Positions 27,450-37,575 of a stretch of 64,000 bases of DNA are shown here, piece after piece; position 1 is the stretch's first letter; every line of letters begins with the position of its first letter. The notes beneath the pieces are model-generated. The model searched no databases and had not been told where the DNA came from. It saw only the letters and a program-made list of their open reading frames with translations. Made by a program: the position numbers and the translations under genes. The DNA lies in NCBI RefSeq assembly GCF_018614975.1, contig NZ_JAGGNR010000008.1, forward strand, positions 186,001 to 250,000, in the 5' to 3' direction. Origin of the DNA: Paenibacillus polymyxa (lineage in GTDB: Bacteria > Bacillota > Bacilli > Paenibacillales > Paenibacillaceae).

Positions 27450-29519
27450 TTAACGTGTAAATGCTGCCGGTACACCGCCATCAATGGTCATCATACAACC
27501 GGTTGTTTTTTCGGATTTCGAAGAAGCAAAGAATGCAATTCCTTCCGCAATATCTCTTGGATAGATATTCACGAGCAATGTCGTCCGTTTGCGATAATAC
27601 TCTTCCAATTGATCCGGTTCAATCCCGTATGCCGCTGCTCGTTCATTTCTCCAGGAACCGTTCCAGATCGCTGAACCCTGTAGAATGGCATCCGGAAGAA
27701 TGGTGTTGACACGAATGCCATACTCTCCACCTTCTGCTGCAATACAACGTGCCAGATGCGCTTCCAGTGCTTTTGCTGAGCTATAAGCAGAGGCACTTTT
27801 ACCTGCATACACCGAGTTCTTGGACCCGATAAATACCATGCTTCCCCCAATACCCTGTTGTTTCATCAGCTTGAAGGCTTCGCGAGCCACGAGGAAATAC
27901 CCTGTACCCAGAACATTCATATTCAGGTTCCATTCTTTCAGGGACGTTTCGTCAAATGGGCTGGATGTGGCTAGTCCCGCATTGTTCACGATGATATCCA
28001 CTCCGCCATACTGCACCGCAACATCTGCATACGCAGATTGAACGGCTTCCTCATCAGTTACGTCCATTTTCAGCGCATAAGCACGATTCGCACCGTACTG
28101 ATCATTAATTTCCTGTGCTACCTTCTGTGCGCCCTCCAGGTTGAGATCAGCAAGCACCACATGTGCGCCTTCAGATACCAATCTGCGTGCTGTTTCACTT
28201 CCGATCCCGCCTGCTCCACCTGTGATAAACGCCACTTTGCGGGAGAATTCCGTTTCTGCTGGAGCGAGAGACAATTTGTACAGTTCCAGCGGCCAGTACT
28301 CCACATTGTAAGACTCGTTTGCACTAAGCGATACGAATTGACCCAGGCTAGTGGCCCCACGCATAACGGCAATAGCTCTGTGATACAACGCTCCGCTTAC
28401 TTGGGAAAGCGCCCAGCTCTTGCCCGTGTTGATCATGCCCACACCTGGAATGAGGATCACGCGTGGTGCCGCTTCGAACATGACATCACCTTCGTTTTTG
28501 TTGCTCTCAAAATAATGTTGATATTGCTCTTTGTAGGCTGCCACGCCTTCCACCAGTTTCGCTTTTAAGCCTTCGATATCATTCGCATCCGGCGTCCAAT
28601 CAATGAACAGAGGTACCACTTTGGTATGTACCAGATGATCCGGGCAAGCTGCACCCACCTGTGACAATTCCGGGGAATCTGCTCCGCCTACAAAAGCAAG
28701 TACGTCCTCTTGATCGTCAAAGGACAAAATCATTTTTTTGCTATCCGATACCGCTCCACGAATTGTTGGCATCACACGTGATACGATCTGACGACGAACA
28801 TCAGCGGCAAGTGCCGGGTGCTTCACACCACCGAACAAACTTCCTTCGTCCACCCGTGCTTCGATGAATGCTTCCGCTTCATTAATGATCTTGATTGTCT
28901 GAGCGTAACATTCTTCGGATGTTTCACCCCAAGTGACAAGTCCGTGTTTTTCCATCAGTACGAGTTCGGCATTGGGATTCGAGAATACGCTTTCAGCAAT
29001 CATTTTAGATAACGTAAACCCTGGACGTACGTAAGGCACCCATACAAAACGATCACCGTAGATCTCTCTCGCCAATTCCTTGCCGTTATGCGCACAACAC
29101 AGGCTGATAATCGCATCCGGGTGTGTATGATCCACATGTTTATATGGAAGAAACGCATGCAGCAGAGTCTCGATAGAGGCGCGCGGATGCTTGGCATCAA
29201 TCATGCAATGTCCCAGATATTCAACCATCTCTTCATCCGACATGGATTCACGTTCAATTAACGGCCTTATGTCTTCGAGCCCAAGTCCGGTAAAATGTTT
29301 CGCTTCCATGGAACCCAGATCAGAGCCGCTTCCCTTCACATACATTACTTCTACATCACGACCACGAAAGTCCTTCACTGTCGTTTTGGTAGAGGTATTA
29401 CCACCGTAAATGTTACATACACTGCGATCAGATCCAATCAGATTGGATCGGTAAACCAACTGCTCAAGTCCTGTTGTTTTCTCAGATGCCTGCGATGCAT
29501 TCCATAAACTCTGTACCAT
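27450..29519 (-). CDS. Bifunctional rhamnulose-1-phosphate aldolase / lactaldehyde dehydrogenase
   Basis: This 689-residue protein fuses a class II aldolase (about 1-400; zinc ligands in HVDHTHPDA near 134-142 and [12 protein letters not shown] near 200) to a short-chain dehydrogenase (about 430-689; NAD motif [10 protein letters not shown], catalytic Tyr in AYSSAKALE). Known homologues, sometimes called RhaE/RhaEW or YuxG, cleave rhamnulose-1-phosphate to dihydroxyacetone phosphate and lactaldehyde, then oxidise the latter to lactate. CGGAGGG precedes the ATG at 29519. It is the promoter-proximal gene of the rhamnose unit. Confidence 0.93.
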   Translation of the reverse strand: MVQSLWNASQASEKTTGLEQLVYRSNLIGSDRSVCNIYGGNTSTKTTVKDFRGRDVEVMYVKGSGSDLGSMEAKHFTGLGLEDIRPLIERESMSDEEMVEYLGHCMIDAKHPRASIETLLHAFLPYKHVDHTHPDAIISLCCAHNGKELAREIYGDRFVWVPYVRPGFTLSKMIAESVFSNPNAELVLMEKHGLVTWGETSEECYAQTIKIINEAEAFIEARVDEGSLFGGVKHPALAADVRRQIVSRVMPTIRGAVSDSKKMILSFDDQEDVLAFVGGADSPELSQVGAACPDHLVHTKVVPLFIDWTPDANDIEGLKAKLVEGVAAYKEQYQHYFESNKNEGDVMFEAAPRVILIPGVGMINTGKSWALSQVSGALYHRAIAVMRGATSLGQFVSLSANESYNVEYWPLELYKLSLAPAETEFSRKVAFITGGAGGIGSETARRLVSEGAHVVLADLNLEGAQKVAQEINDQYGANRAYALKMDVTDEEAVQSAYADVAVQYGGVDIIVNNAGLATSSPFDETSLKEWNLNMNVLGTGYFLVAREAFKLMKQQGIGGSMVFIGSKNSVYAGKSASAYSSAKALEAHLARCIAAEGGEYGIRVNTILPDAILQGSAIWNGSWRNERAAAYGIEPDQLEEYYRKRTTLLVNIYPRDIAEGIAFFASSKSEKTTGCMMTIDGGVPAAFTR

Positions 29520-29569
29520 TTGTTTCCCTCCGATAATGTTTGTTTTATTCCTAATCCGAGTTTAACATC

Positions 29570-29606
29570 TTTGTTTTATTTTGAAAACAAAATATTTTAA
29601 AACAAA
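29570..29606. promoter_or_regulatory. Nested AT-rich palindrome upstream of the rhamnose genes
   Basis: TTTGTTTTA (29570-29578) and TAAAACAAA (29598-29606) are perfect inverted repeats, with ATTTTG/CAAAAT (29578-29583, 29588-29593) inside. A further TTTGTTTTATTC lies at 29540-29550. The repeated half-sites look like an operator for the rhamnose regulator, which is not encoded nearby. Confidence 0.55.
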
Positions 29607-29646
29607 ACGGAAATATTCAAAAGACATTATAGATTGAGTCATTTTA

Positions 29647-29682
29647 TTAAAAAAACACCCTGACGTGAACGTCAGAGTGTTC
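29647..29682 (-). terminator. Terminator of the mannanase gene
   Basis: On the minus strand AACACTCTGACGT and ACGTCAGGGTGTT form a stem followed by TTTTTTA, just after the mannanase stop. Confidence 0.92.
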
Positions 29683-29698
29683 TTGTTTCATCGGTGGA

Positions 29699-30679
29699 TT
29701 AGAAAATCCCCGCTTTTTGGGAAGTGTTTTTAATACCATAGGTATCATTAACTACGGTGTTGCCAAAGCTCGTTAAGCTTCCGTTTGGACCTGTGGCCAT
29801 GTCCAGATAATTCAGACCGGGACTGTTTCCGTACCAAGACCAGGCAAGCCAGCCTACCCCTTTTTCCTGACCATATCTCATGATGGCATACTCGTCCACA
29901 TCACCGTTTGTGTGATATCCCCCGAATTCACCAATGATCAGAGCCAATCCTTTGTTCAGCACACTCTCCATATTGGCTTTGACCGTTGCAGCATCTTTGC
30001 CAGCATACTCATACATATGAATGGAGAAGACGGTATTTTTCTGAGAATCGGCTGCAAATACACTTTGTCCATAATCCACGATGGATTGAGGGAACTGTCC
30101 CCATCCGGCTGCATCCACAATAAGCGTGTTTTTGATTCCCGCACTTCGGAGTTTCGGAATGGCTTTTTTGTAACCCTCAGCCCACGCACTTCCATTCCAC
30201 GTTCCATACCATTCATTGGCGATGTTGACGATTACCCGATCTTCTTTGCCAATCAAAGCTTCCTTAATGCTAATCCAGTAGTTCACCACCGCATCCAACG
30301 AATTATAGTCATCTTTCCCTGTGGCGTCATGGACTTCGAGTACAGCTATCATTTTATTTTGGTTGACCACGTTAATTATATTTTTAACAGCGTTCAGATC
30401 ATCTTTGGTGTACTGGGCACCATTCGAAAGAACAATGCGTACTGTATTGGCTCCTGTTTTGGCGATTGCTGGGATAGCGGTATTCAGATCATTTTTGAAC
30501 CAGGAATGTCCGTGATTAACACCTCTCATGACAAAAGCTTTACCAGTGGAATCATACAACTTGTTACCGCTTACATAAAATCCTGTAGCAGCAGATGCTT
30601 TAGGGGCTGCACTCCCCAATGCCATGAACATGAGAGCAGCAATAACCGTGAAGATTGTACACTTTTTCAGATTAACCAT
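29699..30679 (-). CDS. Secreted GH5 endo-beta-1,4-mannanase
   Basis: This 326-residue protein starts with a signal peptide (core FTVIAALMFMALGSA, cleavage near ASA-A at 30-31). The catalytic domain begins ATGFYVSGNKLYD and includes FVMRGVNHGHSW, acid/base E156 (IANEWYG) and nucleophile E251 (IIGEFGGYH), matching Bacillus GH5 subfamily 8 mannanases. It has no carbohydrate-binding module, so it is a single-domain secreted mannanase. AGGAGG precedes the ATG. A cre-like site lies 90 bp upstream. It forms a single-gene unit with its own terminator. Confidence 0.92.
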   Translation of the reverse strand: MVNLKKCTIFTVIAALMFMALGSAAPKASAATGFYVSGNKLYDSTGKAFVMRGVNHGHSWFKNDLNTAIPAIAKTGANTVRIVLSNGAQYTKDDLNAVKNIINVVNQNKMIAVLEVHDATGKDDYNSLDAVVNYWISIKEALIGKEDRVIVNIANEWYGTWNGSAWAEGYKKAIPKLRSAGIKNTLIVDAAGWGQFPQSIVDYGQSVFAADSQKNTVFSIHMYEYAGKDAATVKANMESVLNKGLALIIGEFGGYHTNGDVDEYAIMRYGQEKGVGWLAWSWYGNSPGLNYLDMATGPNGSLTSFGNTVVNDTYGIKNTSQKAGIF

Positions 30680-30769
30680 TCGTTTGGAACCTCCTGTATT
30701 AACTTTATTATAGTTACGTTATTTAGTTTAAATAAACTTTATCGATAAGGTTATGAAGTTATAATAAAT

Positions 30770-30783
30770 TGAAAACGCTTACC
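30770..30783. promoter_or_regulatory. cre site upstream of the mannanase
   Basis: TGAAAACGCTTACC fits the catabolite-responsive element consensus at 13 of 14 positions. It is 90 bp upstream of the mannanase ATG; the 163 bp from here to the GH35 stop hold nothing else recognisable. Confidence 0.7.
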
Positions 30784-30946
30784 AGTCAAGAAGTTTTTAC
30801 CATGATTAGGAATCATTTATTTTACATCACACAGCCAAAAGGCCCTTTCCCCTCACAACCGTTCGGAGAAAGAACCCTCTGTATCATAAACGTCAGTTAA
30901 CTCTTGTTTAAGTCTTGTTTATCTGTTTTTTAACTCCTGATTTAGA

Positions 30947-33286
30947 CTAAGCGTCTTCCCTAACTCCTACCAATACTAACCTAACCCGGTAATGAGGTAT
31001 CACCCGAATATGATTGAACTTCCCGATCTCCACACCCTCAAACCGCTCAACATAAGCCTGATTCACGTAACTCTCAGTCGCCCCTCTTCGAATTGGCGTT
31101 ATAGACAGACGAAGCGCGTGATCAGCCAGCAAATGACGGGATTGCTTCAAACCAAGCATCCAGCTGTGCCCATAGTGAATATGATCTGTTAACATCTGAT
31201 GATGAATATGTGCTGCTGCAACGTCTCCTTCATAATCAATCTCAATCCACACGTCATCTACTTGTTCCGGCCACGCTGTGTCCAATCTAAGTGTTGCTGC
31301 ATACTCTTTGGGGTATTCAACCTCTACAGCAGGCTCGTAAGGCGTAACCTGGAATGTATACGTAACGAATATTCCCTGCTTCAACTGGGATGACACAGCA
31401 TATTTAGAAGCTGAAACATGCTCTGGAGCCGGATAGAAGGATACCTCCATCTCTGCTTGCTCCACGGATGTACATATGAGCATCTCATTCTGTACATACA
31501 GATGACTGCTGCTAATTACAAGCCTATCTTCTCCGCCCACACGGAAACGGTAGGCATGTAATGCCTCTTCACGGGTCAATGTAATGATACGTATGACCCT
31601 ACCGTCCGATGTTGTGATTCGCAGATGATGGTCCTTGCCTGCAATCGGGTGAATCACAACTTCATTACCCTGCTTAGATACTGTACCTTCGGGCATATCC
31701 ACATTCGTAACAGACGATGTATCCATAACATACTCAGGCTTCATGCCTTCATGAGCATAAAAGACAACCGTAAGCTCCTGATTTACCATAAACCGGGTCA
31801 GTGGCTGAACCGTAGCACTAATGATTTTCATTTCATTCAGATTCATATGGAAAGGCAGAATGGCTGCCATGCCTGATTTCAGCTGCATCGTTCCTTCTCT
31901 TGGATATAAAGCAGTCCCTTTGCTGGTATGCAGCTCCAATTGTATAGCTCGATCAGGCATCGCCACATGATCCTGATAATTATTCATGAACAGGAACCCT
32001 GAGCCATCTTGTTGGCGAACAGACCAACGCATATCCATCGTGTTCTCCGGTGTTATCGCATGTTGACCATCCGGTACAACACAGCCCATTGGTGCAAGCA
32101 ACTCACCATATGCTTCCAGGAACATGGACAAGCTTCGAATTCGGTCATACGATTCACCAATACGTCCAAATTCCCCGAGTGGCGATTGGTAATCATACGT
32201 CATTTTAGGCAATGCCTGCTCGTTTATATATGAATTTTTGCCTACCGGATTGGTCCCCCCGTGATACATATAATATCCGACCAGATTACTGCCATTCGCC
32301 AGCTTCACAATGGTCATCGCCTCGACACTGTCCGCATCAACAACCGGACGAGCGTGATAACTGACCTGCATGCCACCAGCAAGCTCACAATACGCAGCAG
32401 GATACTCCGGACTGTCATAATCCACTTCTTCCACAGGATTCATATGCAGATCCCGGAACAAATACTCCCGGCTTGGAGGTTGATTGGGAATCCATGGTGT
32501 GTACGCATACCCCGCTAGCATCGGCAATGTTCCTTCTTCAGGCACCGCAGCATTGCCCCAGGCCGTGGCAGTATAGAACATCGGCTTCATACCGACTTCT
32601 TCGGCAATATGGCGAAGCATCTTCAGATGTTCTCGTCCATCCCGGCCGGAGGTAATGTATTTTTCGCGGGTATATCCCCAGGCATCCATGGGGGCGCCAG
32701 CGTGCATATACTCATTTTCCAACTGTACCCCGATAACAGGGCCACCCTCCTGATAAAAACAGTCGGTGAGCTGACGGGCAATCTCCCGATATAATCGCTT
32801 GGCGTAATACAGATACCCTTCATCGTTCGACCTGACTTCGAACGGGTAACTGAATAACCAATCGGGCATCCCGCCATTACGAACTTCCCCATGACAGAAT
32901 GGACCAATCCGCACAATCAGTGGCAGCTGATGTTTGCCGCATAGATCCACAAAGTGTCGCAAGTTCAGGTTTCCTGACCAATTAAATTCGCCTTCCTGCT
33001 CCTCGTGAAAATTCCAGAAAACATAGGAAGCGACGATGTTCACCCCGCCTGCCTTCATCTTCAGTAATTCTTCTTCCCACTGCAAGTAAGCGAATCTGGA
33101 GAAATGAAACTCACCTACCACGGGAATATGGGGTTTAGCATTACGAGTCATATAATAGTTGGTAAAATCATACGATTCCCCTCGTGGGCTTTTGCCGCCA
33201 CTGCCAGTCATACGACCCGCACGAATGTCCTTATCTTCCGCGTCCAATATAAAGCGAATATGGCTACCTGCTATACTATCATTCAT
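30947..33286 (-). CDS. GH35 beta-galactosidase-like glycosidase
   Basis: This 779-residue protein opens with a GH35 TIM barrel: PVVGEFHFSR near 55-64, ASYVFWNFHEEQEGEFNWSG near 86-105, RIGPFCHGEVRNGG near 126-139, and the catalytic motif QLENEY at 188-193. C-terminal beta-sandwich domains follow. There is no signal peptide, so it acts on imported oligosaccharides. GAAGGAG lies 12 nt before the ATG. It is 50 bp downstream of the DUF5107/TPR gene on the same strand, indicating an operon. The linkage cleaved (beta-galactoside or another beta-glycoside) is not certain. Confidence 0.88.
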   Translation of the reverse strand: MNDSIAGSHIRFILDAEDKDIRAGRMTGSGGKSPRGESYDFTNYYMTRNAKPHIPVVGEFHFSRFAYLQWEEELLKMKAGGVNIVASYVFWNFHEEQEGEFNWSGNLNLRHFVDLCGKHQLPLIVRIGPFCHGEVRNGGMPDWLFSYPFEVRSNDEGYLYYAKRLYREIARQLTDCFYQEGGPVIGVQLENEYMHAGAPMDAWGYTREKYITSGRDGREHLKMLRHIAEEVGMKPMFYTATAWGNAAVPEEGTLPMLAGYAYTPWIPNQPPSREYLFRDLHMNPVEEVDYDSPEYPAAYCELAGGMQVSYHARPVVDADSVEAMTIVKLANGSNLVGYYMYHGGTNPVGKNSYINEQALPKMTYDYQSPLGEFGRIGESYDRIRSLSMFLEAYGELLAPMGCVVPDGQHAITPENTMDMRWSVRQQDGSGFLFMNNYQDHVAMPDRAIQLELHTSKGTALYPREGTMQLKSGMAAILPFHMNLNEMKIISATVQPLTRFMVNQELTVVFYAHEGMKPEYVMDTSSVTNVDMPEGTVSKQGNEVVIHPIAGKDHHLRITTSDGRVIRIITLTREEALHAYRFRVGGEDRLVISSSHLYVQNEMLICTSVEQAEMEVSFYPAPEHVSASKYAVSSQLKQGIFVTYTFQVTPYEPAVEVEYPKEYAATLRLDTAWPEQVDDVWIEIDYEGDVAAAHIHHQMLTDHIHYGHSWMLGLKQSRHLLADHALRLSITPIRRGATESYVNQAYVERFEGVEIGKFNHIRVIPHYRVRLVLVGVREDA

Positions 33287-33336
33287 GGATTATATAACTC
33301 CTTCGATATAAATGGGATGTGTTGAACGATTATCAA

Positions 33337-36300
33337 TTATCGATGGATGATTGCCCCTCGATGATTCGGGTTTTTCTCCAGTACCCGCTCCAACTCAAGT
33401 TTGGCTTCACTCGTCCGACCCAGTCCCAGAAGACCCAATGCCCGCATATATCGGCAATGTTCTTCATTTCGCTGATTGAGATCGTCGTCAAACACCAGAA
33501 AATCGGGCAGAGATACTGCAAAATAATCCATTCGGATGTGATCATGCATATGTCTTTCGGCGTAGTCAATTAATTTATTGAATCGCCTGTTGGCTTCCTT
33601 CACATTGCCAAGCTTCTGCCAGGCCAGACCCTGATAATAGATGGATTCCGGCGGTTGATCATTATAAAACATCGCGCTTGCCGGTTCATTCAAACCGATG
33701 GATGCTCTGAGGAAACTCTCCTCTGCCGCCTGATCCTTGTTCAGTTGCTGGTAGGCACAGCCAAGATAAAAATAAACGGGGTTATCTCCGGCTCCCTCCA
33801 ATTTACCTTCACCTAAGTTCTCCGGGTAAACTAATGCCTTCTGCAACAGCTCCAATGCTAGTTCAGGTTGTTGTTTCTCCAGATTTTGCTTTGCCAGTTC
33901 CGTCAGTGCCGTAACATATTGTCCAGTTACCTTGCCTTCACCACCCTCCCATGGATGAAACCGCCGGGTCTGAAGGGCATTCCATGCTTCTTGATGACTA
34001 CCTTGCATATTCAATAAAGTCACCCACTCGATATACAGATCATCACGGTGGTGAACCAACTCCATATGTTGTTCCAGCAATTTAATTCGACGCTCGCGAG
34101 AATACCCTATCTTCTTGTGCAGTTGATCCAACTCGTAGAAGATTCGGGCATCCTCTGAATCCAATCGGAAAGCTTCCTCTAATGAAGCCAGTGCAAGATC
34201 GGGGCGATTCAGCTTGTTATAATAAGCCAGTCCCAGATTCCGATGTACAGTCGGATATGCAGCATTCGCCTCGCGCGAAGTTTCCCAATGAGTGATTGCT
34301 TCCTCGTAGCGTTTATGATCATATAACCAATTTCCCAGGTAATAGTGAGCACGTGCATCATTCGAATCTACTACCAATACATCCTGAAGCACCATGAATT
34401 CAAATAGCGTATTAGGAAAGCAATAATCAGTTGGAGCAGCTTCCCCCTGCTTTTGACATTCTCGGGCCTGCTCCACCTCCCCCAGCTGACGATACAAGTA
34501 GGCCTGAGCATAACCAACCATAGGATACGTCCGTGAATTTGCGGATTCAACATAGGAGAGTACCGTCAGTGCTTCTTCCCACAACCCACAATCCGCGTAA
34601 TCTGCGGCTAGATTCAGATAATTATAAACGTCTCCTCGCATCAAACGATGGAAATGCTCACGCGCTTGCTCCGCTTGTTCTCTCTCTGAAGGTGCAGTTG
34701 CTCCGCTGTAGATCAGGACTAATTCATGTGCGGCTCCAAATTCAACCGGGTCCAGTGCCAATGTCTCACGCGCATATTGGATGGCCTGTTTATCTTGACC
34801 CATTCTGCGCAGCAGAGCCACCTTCAGATGCCGAGCCTTGTAATGTCTGGTGTTACGAATCAGCGAACGTTCGATGTGATCCAACGCTTCCATGTACCGA
34901 TGTTGACCCGTATCAATCTGAGCAAGCATGTAATAACCCGTATCCTGATACTGTGCAGACCATACGGCTTTATACAGTGCTGCGTAGGCTTCTTCCTGTT
35001 TCCCCTGTAGTTTCAAACTCAGACCGAGTTGGTAAAAAGCTTCACTATCATACGGATTCGTATTTTTCCACGTCAGCGATTGAACGGCCTGTCTGAAATG
35101 CTTCTCTGCATCTTGAAACAACCCTCTACGCAGCAGCAATGTGCCATATGCAATGTTTAGACGAATATCCCTGGCATCACGCTTCAAACCTTCCAGATAA
35201 TAAGGTTCTGGTTCATACGTGGCATGCCGATATTGCTCCAAATGAAGACCAGCCAGATATAGTTGTTCACTCGTACGAATCTCCGATGGCAGTGGGAGTG
35301 GTTTCGCCGGATCGGGTACTTCCTGAATCTCAGTACGTTCAGGCTGATAGGCCACAAGTACTTTTCCTTCCACAGTTCGAACACTTAACTTCACCTGATG
35401 CCATTCATCTTGTCCGCTCCACGGGAATGAAGACTTATATAGTTCCGTAGGTGAGATATTACATCTCTCATGGAGATATACCGCGGCTGGTCCTACCACT
35501 TCAACGGTCACTTGTTCAAAAACCGACGTCGCATATACCATCACGGTTGCCATTCCGGTCGTTTCGTCCATTTCCAGATTAACCGCTGCATCAATCGATG
35601 CATTTTTGACCATACCAATTCCTTTATACGGCATAAAATACTGCGAAAAAGATTTGGCTTCATACGGCTGTAACCATGTAAAATCAGGCTGATTATCGGT
35701 ATAGACACCTGTCATTAATTCAATATATGGGCCATCCTCGTCCGTTAACTGGCGATCCCAGGCTTGCCCAAATTCCCCATTCCCCCAGGTCCATTGCTTC
35801 TTGCCCGGAGAAATATGATGATTCGCTACATGCAACAAACCTGCCTGAACCCCGTGGTCATAACCCCCCACAAAATTATAATCCGACTTATACGCCATAT
35901 AGGATGTTGGAACCGGTATGTTTTTGTAGCGCGAGATATCCACACCTTCAGAATAGTCCATCTTGTAATAGGTGCCGGTTGCGATGGGAAAGCGGGATAC
36001 GTCCCGTTTTCCGTGGTCCAGCACAGCTGTTACATCAGGCGGAAACACAGATTGCGTATGATCGTTGACGGCTACAGCCGGATTAGCCCACCATAGAAAA
36101 GTTTGAGGTGCGCTGGTGCGATTGTATACCTCGGCATGGATTTCAAGATAGGCTTTGGCGGGATGTAATGTGAAACCAGCGGTCATTTTGGTACCATACA
36201 TTCGATCAATCTCACCTACCCAGACGGTAGCGCTCCCATCTTCATTACTGCCAAATGTATAATCGACTGGACCAAACGTGTTCGGCCGATGATGCTGTGG

Positions 36301-36675
36301 CCAGTTGAATTCGATTCCCCCAGAAATCCATGGCCCTGCCAGACCCACAAGTGCAGGTTTAATTACCCGGTTATAATATACAAAATCGTAGTTGTTGGTC
36401 CGATCCAGCGCGCGATAGATTCGTCCACCCAGTTCGGGCATCATCTCAATACGTACATATTCATTTTCGAGAATAATTAATCGATACGACTTCATTTTTG
36501 CTTCATCTTCAATGCTGTCGATCACGGGATGCGGGTACACCTTACCCGAACTTCCCTGATAGATTCGCTTTTCAAGAAACATCGGATTTTTGTCCGGTTT
36601 ACCTGTACCATAGGTTGGAATATCTCTGGTTTCTTCCCATATGCGAACATTTGATTTTGCTGTCACGTGATTCAA
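33337..36675 (-). CDS. DUF5107 and TPR-repeat protein
   Basis: This 1112-residue protein has an N-terminal DUF5107 region (about 1-440; YVRIEMMPELGGRIYRALDR, GGIEFNWPQHHRP, HVANHHISPGKKQWTWGNG), which resembles galactose-mutarotase-like beta-sandwich folds, then a long array of tetratricopeptide repeats from about 480 to the end. No signal peptide is seen. I prefer the TTG at 36675, 8 nt after AAGGAG, because a GTG three codons upstream abuts the ribosome site. DUF5107 proteins often accompany glycosidases; here the partner is the GH35 gene. The biochemical role is unknown; a carbohydrate-active or scaffolding function is inference. Confidence 0.85.
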   Translation of the reverse strand: MNHVTAKSNVRIWEETRDIPTYGTGKPDKNPMFLEKRIYQGSSGKVYPHPVIDSIEDEAKMKSYRLIILENEYVRIEMMPELGGRIYRALDRTNNYDFVYYNRVIKPALVGLAGPWISGGIEFNWPQHHRPNTFGPVDYTFGSNEDGSATVWVGEIDRMYGTKMTAGFTLHPAKAYLEIHAEVYNRTSAPQTFLWWANPAVAVNDHTQSVFPPDVTAVLDHGKRDVSRFPIATGTYYKMDYSEGVDISRYKNIPVPTSYMAYKSDYNFVGGYDHGVQAGLLHVANHHISPGKKQWTWGNGEFGQAWDRQLTDEDGPYIELMTGVYTDNQPDFTWLQPYEAKSFSQYFMPYKGIGMVKNASIDAAVNLEMDETTGMATVMVYATSVFEQVTVEVVGPAAVYLHERCNISPTELYKSSFPWSGQDEWHQVKLSVRTVEGKVLVAYQPERTEIQEVPDPAKPLPLPSEIRTSEQLYLAGLHLEQYRHATYEPEPYYLEGLKRDARDIRLNIAYGTLLLRRGLFQDAEKHFRQAVQSLTWKNTNPYDSEAFYQLGLSLKLQGKQEEAYAALYKAVWSAQYQDTGYYMLAQIDTGQHRYMEALDHIERSLIRNTRHYKARHLKVALLRRMGQDKQAIQYARETLALDPVEFGAAHELVLIYSGATAPSEREQAEQAREHFHRLMRGDVYNYLNLAADYADCGLWEEALTVLSYVESANSRTYPMVGYAQAYLYRQLGEVEQARECQKQGEAAPTDYCFPNTLFEFMVLQDVLVVDSNDARAHYYLGNWLYDHKRYEEAITHWETSREANAAYPTVHRNLGLAYYNKLNRPDLALASLEEAFRLDSEDARIFYELDQLHKKIGYSRERRIKLLEQHMELVHHRDDLYIEWVTLLNMQGSHQEAWNALQTRRFHPWEGGEGKVTGQYVTALTELAKQNLEKQQPELALELLQKALVYPENLGEGKLEGAGDNPVYFYLGCAYQQLNKDQAAEESFLRASIGLNEPASAMFYNDQPPESIYYQGLAWQKLGNVKEANRRFNKLIDYAERHMHDHIRMDYFAVSLPDFLVFDDDLNQRNEEHCRYMRALGLLGLGRTSEAKLELERVLEKNPNHRGAIIHR

Positions 36676-36787
36676 TTCGCTCACTCCTTGGCCTCGTATA
36701 TATTGTGATCATACGCTCCGACATGCAGGAAGAACATTGACATTAAGCGGTTCTTGATGGACGATCTTCGGATTCCCACATAACCAA

Positions 36788-36831
36788 AGAGAGTACCTAT
36801 CCACTGAATAATGCAGTGAAAGGTACTCTCT
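36788..36831 (-). terminator. Hairpin after treR
   Basis: AGAGAGTACC (36788-36797) and GGTACTCTCT (36822-36831) are perfect inverted repeats with an inner CCACTG/CAGTG pairing. On the minus strand only TTTGG follows, so termination may be weak. Confidence 0.65.
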
Positions 36832-36848
36832 GATCGATCTTGATTAAC

Positions 36849-37559
36849 TTATCTGCGACGTGCAAAATCCACAAATCTGAACTTGTCCGGTCGATGCCTG
36901 GACTCCGTATACTGAAATTGACTGGCATCCTCCAGGTACACCTGGCTCCTCACCACAACCACATTATGGAACCCTTCAAGGTCAAGCAGTTCCCTGTCCT
37001 CAGCGGTGGGTTCTTCCACCAAAATCTCTTTTTTGGCAAACGAAATGGAAAGCCCCAGCTCTTGCTCAATGTACTCATAGATGGAATCATTACAGATCTC
37101 TTTGCTGAGCCCAGGAACAAGCCGCTGGCTAATGTAATCTTTGTCCAGTATGACATACTCTCCATCCACTTTGCGCACACGTCTGATCTCCCAGACCTGT
37201 TCATTCAGACCAAAGTTAATTTTTTTGTGCAACGCCTGATCGACCTGTTGCTCCTTGAAAACCTTCACATACGTTTGAGCTCGATGTCCCATTTTTTTGG
37301 CCAATTCCTTGAAGCTAACCAGACCTGAGATGGGAAAATCGATCTTGCGTATGTCCAGTACAATCGAGCCCTTGCCTTGAATCTTCTGAATATAACCTTC
37401 TTCGTACAACATTTTCAATGCTTTGCGGATAGTCTCTCGAGACGTTTGATAACTTTCCGATAGATCCAGTTCCGATTGAAGCAGCGTCCCTGCCTCAATC
37501 TCTCCGGTCCGAATACGATCTGCAATATCTTCATATATCCGGATAAATTTATTATTCAT
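36849..37559 (-). CDS. treR: GntR/HutC-family trehalose operon repressor TreR
   Basis: This 236-residue regulator has an N-terminal winged helix (QTSRETIRKALKMLYEEGYIQ near 38-58) and a UTRA effector domain. It matches Bacillus TreR through the C-terminus: FPISGLVSFKELAKKMG, VILDKDYISQ, SIYEYIEQELGLSISFAKKE and FQYTESRHRPDKFRFVDFARR. TreR binds trehalose-6-phosphate and represses treP/treA. No trehalose PTS or phosphotrehalase gene is in the window. The gene follows the SDR gene by 16 bp and is probably co-transcribed with it. Confidence 0.92.
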   Translation of the reverse strand: MNNKFIRIYEDIADRIRTGEIEAGTLLQSELDLSESYQTSRETIRKALKMLYEEGYIQKIQGKGSIVLDIRKIDFPISGLVSFKELAKKMGHRAQTYVKVFKEQQVDQALHKKINFGLNEQVWEIRRVRKVDGEYVILDKDYISQRLVPGLSKEICNDSIYEYIEQELGLSISFAKKEILVEEPTAEDRELLDLEGFHNVVVVRSQVYLEDASQFQYTESRHRPDKFRFVDFARRR

Positions 37560-37575
37560 TATTCATCATCACTTC

